Source: Molossus alvarezi (Eukaryota > Chordata > Mammalia > Chiroptera > Molossidae). Taken from it: a stretch of 64,000 nt of DNA. The translations under genes and the position numbers were made by a program. Location: assembly GCA_037176705.1 (NCBI GenBank), contig CM073887.1, forward strand, positions 30,569,501-30,633,500, given 5' to 3'. The notes below the pieces were generated by a model. The model ran no database searches. It saw only the letters and a program-made list of their open reading frames with translations, and was not told the origin of the DNA. Positions 58,230 through 64,000 of this stretch are shown here, piece after piece (position 1 is the first letter of the stretch; every line of letters begins with the position of its first letter).

Positions 58230-59195
58230 CTAGTAAGAGGAATGAGGACTCCTTGGAGAGATTCAGGGGCTGGGACAAAGAATATAAAAGATGAGCCTCT
58301 AGTAGACCAAAAAGTAAGTGCTAATGGAACAACGGGATACGGGCATGTTAATGGAACACAGGAGTCAATGAAAGGGCTATAGTAGCCAGAGCTGAAATAG
58401 TTGGGGCAAAAAAATAATACAGAAATGGATTATAACCCAATGCCTAAAGTAAATATCCATGCATCCATACTTGGTATAAATAATTGGCTGAATGCATAAA
58501 TAGGGAACAAATATTCCATACAGAAGAATTCCAACTAATTTATGTAGATACACTACTCTCAAGGAGATGGAGCATTCTTTAGGTGTGGGTTGTTCAGAGT
58601 GACTTCCTGTCTAAGAGTACAGTGTGGAAAGAGGGTAAAAGAACTTTACAACAAAGAAAAATGAGAAACAGTACTCCGTCCAGTGAGCCTCAGTTAACAT
58701 TGTCAGCAATGAATAATGTTAATAGCATGTGACATGATGTGATGAAATGGCACTTTGCCTTACCGGTCTTCATCCTCTCAAAAATATCATCACAGTTTTA
58801 CAATAAAAAAAAAAAAAAAAAAAAATCAGGCAAACCCAAATAGAGAGGCAGTCTACAAAACAGCTAGCCAGTACTTTTTAATTTGTTGAAGTCATCAGAA
58901 ACAAGGGAACGCAGAGAAACTATCATAGTCCAGAGAATCCTCAGGAGTCATGGCAACTGAATATAAGGCATCCTGGATAGGGTCTAGAAACAGGAAAAGG
59001 ATATTACCCAAAAACTAAGGAACTCTGCGTAAAGTATGAACTTTAGTTAATAATAACATGATCAGTATGACATCATTAATTGGAACAAATATACCACACT
59101 GATACTATATGTTAATAATGGGAAACTGGGTGGGGGGATGTGTTTTGTAACTTTTCTGTTATTCTAAACAATTGAAAAATTGTTTTTTTAAAAAA
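58230..59195 (+). mobile_element. Ancient L1 3' UTR (L1M-type)
   Basis: Motifs in the order of an old L1 3' end: GACATGATGTGATGAAATGG, CACTTTGCCTTACCGGTCTT, GCAAACCCAAATAGAGAGGC, AAACAAGGGAACGCAGAG, CCTCAGGAGTCATGGCAACT, AAGGCATCCTGGATAGGGTC, GTATGAACTTTAGTTAATAA, then TGTTAATAATGGGAAACTGG and ACTTTTCTGTTATTCTAAAC. A 21-bp A-run (58806-58826) interrupts it. The upstream limit is uncertain. Confidence 0.6.
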
Positions 59196-59774
59196 TTGGT
59201 ATATAGCTCATGATAATATAGACTGTCCCCCCAAAAAAGTACACACAACTTTGAATAATTATAAAGCCAGTGTTTATTAAAATGCATTTCACTTTCAAAA
59301 TGCAATAGAATCAACAGACACCTGTATACCTTTGGGGGGGGGAGCATGCTGTATTAGAAACTTGAGTTCTAAAGTCTTTAAGTGGGGCCACTCCTTTCTT
59401 TGTTGAAAAAAATAAAACTGATATGTCAACATCTAATATAGAACTGATTCATGACTGGAACAGCTATCAGAAACCTGGTCAAGGAACTTTGAAATCCAAC
59501 TAAGAAACTAAGTATACAGTTTCAACTAAATTTATAGAAACAAAGTCAGCAGCAGCAAGAGCAATAGCACATTGTTTGAATCTTTGTTTGGAAGTTATAA
59601 TAAGCTACTTAACATGTTCTTTTCTAATGAATTCAAATATTCAACACTTGTATTTCAAGTTAATTAAAGCTTTTTAAAAAAATTATATAACAATATCTTT
59701 CCCTGAACGCTTTTATATTTGGCTAGATAGTTGCTCATTAATAAACACATTTAAAGACTAATATTTATTTTTTT
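59196..59774. other. Unassigned AT-rich DNA
   Basis: No gene is seen. A G-run lies at 59333-59342. Confidence 0.5.
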
Positions 59775-59990
59775 CCTGGAGAGTGTGACTCACTGGATTG
59801 AGTGTTGTCCCATGCACCAAGAGGTTGCTGGTTCGATTCCCGGGTCAGGGTGCATGCCTAGATTACAGGCTCTATCACCAGTAGGGGGCATGCAGGAAGC
59901 AGGCAATGATGCTTCTTTCTCATCAATATTTCTATCTCTGTTTCCCTTTCCCTCTCTCCCTAAAACTCAATATAAACATATTTTATAAAA
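59775..59990 (+). mobile_element. Bat SINE, group A
   Basis: CCTGGAGAGTGTGACTCACT, GTCCCATGCACCAAGAGG, B box GGTTCGATTCCCGGGTCAGG, CCAGTAGGGGGCATGCAGGA, AGCAGGCAATGATGC, tail AAAACTCAATATAAACATAT. It ends a few bases before the L1 that follows. Confidence 0.92.
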
Positions 59991-59995
59991 TTATA

Positions 59996-60851
59996 GGACA
60001 TTCCCAAATGGTGGCAGAGTGAATGGAAGCTACACAGACCATCTCCCAGGACCAAACCGGAATTACAACGAAAATAAGGACAAATCAACAGGAAAAAGGA
60101 ACAGAAAAGCAAGTTGGATGACCACATAACCAGGGACACGGACTCTTTCCTGGTAGGCTTGCGGAGATGCGAGAGGGGTGCTGGGAGCCCATGGTCCACA
60201 GCGGCCTTATCAGTGAGCAGTGGCTTTAGCTGTGAGCAGCGCCCTCGGGTTAAACTCCCAAGCGGCTCCACAGTGCCCAGCCAAGACAGAAGCTAAAATA
60301 GTCACAGCCACTTACCTTAGGCTCCGGCAGAGGGAGAACAGACTGGACTGAAACTGTGTGGGGTCCCTCAGGGTTTGGAGGACGTTCAGAGCTTTTGCTG
60401 AGTGCAGCCACTCAGGACAGTGGTCATCTTACTCCTTCCCAGGGCCCTGGAGAGAGGCAGCGGCCCCTCTCTGGGAGATTCAAACCCACCCGGTGGCCAT
60501 TGAAATGCAAATTGAGGCCCATTAACAACCAGCATCTGCCCCACCCTCAGGAAATCCCCTTATGCTGAGCACCTGAGGGAGTTTTTCATTCAACTGAGAA
60601 GCCAAGGATCTTCAGGTAACCACTATTGATAGCCTCCAGGCAAAAGCTACAGGATAACTACAATTCCTGCGCTAGAAACTCTAACCAGGAAAGTAAGACT
60701 TGACAGTGGTGTTTAACATGGGTCCTCCCTGGCTCATCCAAACCCAGGAGCAGGAGCCACAAACAACAGAACACCATCCACAGGGGAAATTTGGCAGGCT
60801 CCAAAGCCCACTGTGATAGCCAAAATGGTGCAACACAAAAACAAAAGCCAA
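59996..60851 (+). mobile_element. L1 5' UTR
   Basis: It starts near CATTCCCAAATGGTGGCAGA, the typical opening of a full-length L1. It is GC-richer than the flanks with several CpGs (GGCTTGCGGAGATGCGAGAG, AGCAGCGCCCTCGGGTTAAA). In an active copy this region carries the internal promoter for L1 transcription. About 860 bp separate it from ORF1. Presence of the 5' end shows the insertion was close to full length at this side. Confidence 0.8.
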
Positions 60852-61702
60852 ATGAAAGAACAATAGACCTCTACCAAAGATGAGATAAATGAGGTGCAGC
60901 TAAGCAAGTTAACAGAACTAGAATTCAGAGCCATGATCTTGAGGAAGTCAACAGCATGTGTAAGAACATCAGCACCATGAGTAAAGACATAGAAATGTTG
61001 AAAATCAACCAGTTGGAAATTAAAAACCACCAAGAAGAATGAAGAATGACATATCAGAAATAAAGAACACACAGGAAGGTCTAAATAGCAGAGTAGAGGA
61101 AGCCGAGGACCAGATCAGTGAATTAGTAGATAGGGTAGAAAAATTACCAATCAGAAAATGAAAAGGAAAAAACAATTAAAAAAGAGGAAGACAGCTAAGA
61201 GAACTGTGGGACAACTGGAAACGTAATAACATTCACATCATAGGAGTCCCCGAAGAAGAAAATGAACAAGGGTTAGAGAATATATTTGAAGAAATAGTGA
61301 CAGAAAACTTCCCTAATTTGGTGAAAGAAGAAGGTATTCAAGTTCAAGAAGCACAGAGAGCCCTAAGTAAGAAGAACCCAAACAGGCCCAAACCAAGACA
61401 CATAGTAATCAAAATGCCAAAATTAAAGACAAAGAGAAAATCCTAAAAGCGGCAAGAGACAAGCACCAGGTAAACTTCAAAGGAACCCCATAAGGCTCTC
61501 AGCTGACCTCTCAACAGAAACCCTACAGGCTAGAAGGGAATGGCATGAGGTAATCAAGGTCATGAAAAACAAGGATCTGAATCCAAGACTACTCTACTCA
61601 GCAAAGCTATCATTCAAAATAGAAGGTCAAATAAAGAGCTTCCCAGACAAAAAAAGGCTAAGGGAATACATTAGCACCAAAGCAGCACTGCAGAAATGTT
61701 AA
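60852..61702 (+). pseudogene. L1 ORF1 (RNA-binding protein), inactivated
   Basis: In an active L1, ORF1 makes a trimeric RNA-binding chaperone that packages L1 RNA. Here the ATG at 60852 is followed by an in-frame TAG at the fifth codon. A coiled-coil-type stretch follows (60880-61180), with frameshifts and several stops. The RRM region is well kept (about 61219-61440, with RNNIHIIGVPEEENEQGLEN and ENFPNLVKEEGIQVQEAQRA). The C-terminal domain is recognisable at 61500-61685 (STETLQARREWHEVIKVMKN, LNPRLLYSAKLSFKIEGQIK). The frame ends at the TAA at 61700-61702. No functional protein is expected. Confidence 0.88.
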
Positions 61703-61760
61703 AAGGACTGCTGTAATTAGCAGGAGAAATAGGAAAAAAATATAACCACACTAAACAAAA

Positions 61761-64000
61761 ATGGCAATAAATAAGTACATATCAATAATCACCTTAAAGG
61801 TAAATGGATTGAATGCTCCAATAAAGAGACACAGAGTAGCTGACTGGATAAGAAAGCATGACTTGTATATATGTTGATTACAAGAGACCCACCTCACAAC
61901 TCAAGACTCACATAGGTTGAAAATGAAGAGATGGAAAAAAATCTTCCAAGCAAATGGAAAGTAAAAAAAAAAAAAAGCTGGGGTAGCAATACTCATATCT
62001 GATAAAATAGATTTCAAAATGAAGACCATAACTAGAGACAAAAAAAGTCCACTACATAATATTGAAAAATCTATCCAACAGGAAGATATAACCTTGGTAA
62101 ACATATATGCACCCAATATAGGAGAACCAACATATATTAAAAATCTTCTGAAAGACTTCAAAGGAGAAATTGATAGCAATACAATTATAGCAGGGGACTT
62201 CAACACCCCGCTGTCACCACTGGATAGATCCTCTAGACAAAAAAATTAGAAAGAAACCAGAGACTCTAAATGAAGCACTAGACCAAATGGATTTAATAGA
62301 TATCTACAGAGAATTTCACCCAAAACTATAGAATTCACATTCTTCTCAAGTGCACATGGGACATTCTCAAAGATAGTCCTCATGTTAGGGCACAAACTAA
62401 GTTATTACATGTTCAAGAAGATTGAAATCATATCAAGCATCTTCTCCAATCACAATGTCATGCAAGTAGAAATCAATTGCAACAAGAACATGCAAAGACA
62501 TTTGAACACATGGAGGCTAAATAGCATGTTATTAAACAACAAATGGGTTACTGAGGAGATCAAGCAAGAAATTAAAAACTTTCTGGAAACCAATGAAAAT
62601 GAACACACAACAACACAAAATCTATGGGATTCAGCAAAAGCAGATCTGAGAGGGACGTTCATAGCACTACAGGCCTACCTCAAGAAACAAGAAAAATCTC
62701 TAATAGACTATCTAACCTCACAACTTCAAGAACTACAGAGCAAACAAAAAGAAAACCCCAGAGCAAGTAGAAGGAAGGAAATAATAAAGATCAGATCAGA
62801 AATAAATGACATAGAGTCCAAAAAAAAAAACAATTCAAAGGATCAATGAAACAAAGAGCTGCTTTTTCAAAAAGATAAACAAAATTGATGGACCCTTAGC
62901 TAGACTCACCAAGAAACAAAGAGAGAGAACCCAAATACACAAAATCAGAAATGAAAGAGGAGACGTAACTGACACCACAGAAATAGAAAACATCGTTAAC
63001 AACTACTATAAACAATTAAATGGCAACAAATTCGACAATCTAAGAAAAATGGACAAATTTCTAGAAACACATAGTCTCCCAAAACTGAACTAGGAAGAGA
63101 TAGAACACTAGAACAGACCAATAACAACTAAGGAAATTGAAGATGCAATCAAGACTCTCCCAGCAAACAAACCCCAGTCCCGAATGGCTTCATGGCGGAG
63201 TTTTACCAAACATTAAAAAAAGAACCCATTCTCCTCAAATTATTTCAAAAAATTCAAGAATAAGGAAGACTTCCAAACTCATTTTATGAATCCAGCATAA
63301 TTCTAATTCCAAAGCCAGAAAAAGACATTATAAAGAAGGAAAACTACAGGCCAATATCCCTGATGAACATGAATGCCAAAATCCTGAACAAAATACTAGC
63401 ATATCGAATCCAGCAATACATCAAAAAAATTATTCACCATGACCCACTGGGATTCATCCCAGGGATGCAAGACTGGTACAATATTTGCAAATCAAAAAAT
63501 ATGATACACCACATAAATAAAATGAAGAATAAAAACCACATGATCATAACAATAGATGCTGAAAACGCCTTTGACAAAATCCAGCATCCATTTCTAAAAA
63601 AAAACACTCAGCAATGTGGGAATAGAGGGATCATATCTCGACATAATATAGGCCATATGAAAGACCTACAGTCATCATCATACTCAATGGGCAAAAAATA
63701 AAACCATTTCCCTTAAGAACAGGAACAAGACAGGGATGCCCACTTTTGCCATTCTTATTTAACATAGTACTGGAAGTCTTAGCCACAGCAGTCAGGAAGA
63801 AAAAATAAAAGAGATCCAAATTGGAAAGGAGGAAGTGAAACTGTCATTATTCCCAGATGACATGATACTATACGTAGAAAACCCCAAACACTCCATCAAA
63901 AATTTACTAGACTTAATAGAGTTTGGCAATGTAGCAGGATACAAAATTAACATCAAGAAATCAAAGGCACTCTTATACACCAATAATGAAATCACAGAAA
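61761..64000 (+). pseudogene. L1 ORF2 (endonuclease and reverse transcriptase), inactivated and cut by window end
   Basis: ORF2 normally nicks target DNA and reverse-transcribes L1 and SINE RNA. The start ATG (61761) is followed by endonuclease motifs: VNGLNAPIKRHRVADWI, then QETHLT with the catalytic Glu, and AGDFNTPLSPLDRSS (about 62190-62234). Damage seen: a TGA in place of a sense codon just before LQETHLT, a stop near 61971, a stop after RQKN (62247-62249), and SNHN where SDH is normal near the catalytic His (about 62449). The reverse transcriptase follows: [20 protein letters not shown] (63347 on), [29 protein letters not shown], then FPDD at 63850-63861, where the catalytic box is normally FADD. 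A frameshift lies near 63790. About 62380-62850 remains open (155 codons). The 3' third and the cysteine-rich end lie beyond the window. Confidence 0.92.

Noticed and set aside
62019..62249. 76-codon open frame with AGDFNTPLSPLDRSS
   Set aside because: This is the L1 endonuclease domain inside ORF2, with stops on both sides.
62382..62849. 155-codon open frame, the longest in the window
   Set aside because: It is a surviving stretch of L1 ORF2 between the endonuclease and reverse transcriptase, not an independent gene.

Overview
This window is AT-rich mammalian intergenic DNA, almost certainly from a bat. The strongest clue is 23 copies or fragments of a tRNA-derived SINE. Its head resembles a tRNA A box (TGGCTCAGNGGTTAGAGC) and B box (GGTTCGATTCC), followed by a CT-rich body with ATCGATGTTTCTCTC-like motifs and an A-rich tail. 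This is the Ves-type SINE of yangochiropteran bats, an identification made from memory of the family rather than from a search. Two small DNA-transposon derivatives, one hAT-like and one mariner-like, also fit a bat. I found no host protein-coding gene, functional tRNA, rRNA or CRISPR array that I could support.

Layout. 1-9.9 kb: mostly unassigned AT-rich DNA with one old SINE, an AT microsatellite, a decayed L1 5' region, an L1 3' end and an hAT-type miniature element (8865-9131). 9.9-12.3 kb: a perfect 165-bp inverted repeat (9941-10105 and 12086-12250) encloses three SINEs. 12.3-36 kb: an ancient decayed repeat, then scattered SINEs, several with clear target-site duplications (TSDs). 36.5-38.3 kb: a 5'-inverted (twin-primed) L1 3' end interrupted by two stacked SINEs. 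38-50 kb: SINEs, MIR and L2 relics, a possible LTR near 43-44 kb, microsatellites and a 37-bp perfect palindrome. 48.9-53.5 kb: three decayed L1 segments and a mariner-type miniature element. 54.4-54.7 kb: a MaLR (MLT1-like) solo LTR. 56.8-57.8 kb: a GC-richer stretch that may be a processed pseudogene, carrying a 39-bp SINE fragment. 58.2-59.2 kb: an old L1 3' UTR. 60.0-64.0 kb: the 5' UTR, ORF1 and first two-thirds of ORF2 of a younger but inactivated L1 that runs off the window.

The SINEs fall into two groups. One (A) has a GGTAGGGGGCATGCAGGAGGCAGCC-like middle and ends in AATCAATAAAA. The other (B) has a CTCGGTTGCAGTTTGTCCCC middle and a CACTCTATCTGAA 3' segment, often followed by a small self-complementary motif (TATCCTCGGGTGAGGATA). 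All were presumably moved by L1 machinery, which the A-tails and TSDs support.

No new gene system is visible. The most unusual signals are the perfect inverted repeat, the SINE tail hairpin, the SINE fragment that kept its TSD but lost its 3' end, and the stacked insertions at single target sites. All element names come from recognition by eye; exact subfamily names need a repeat-library search.
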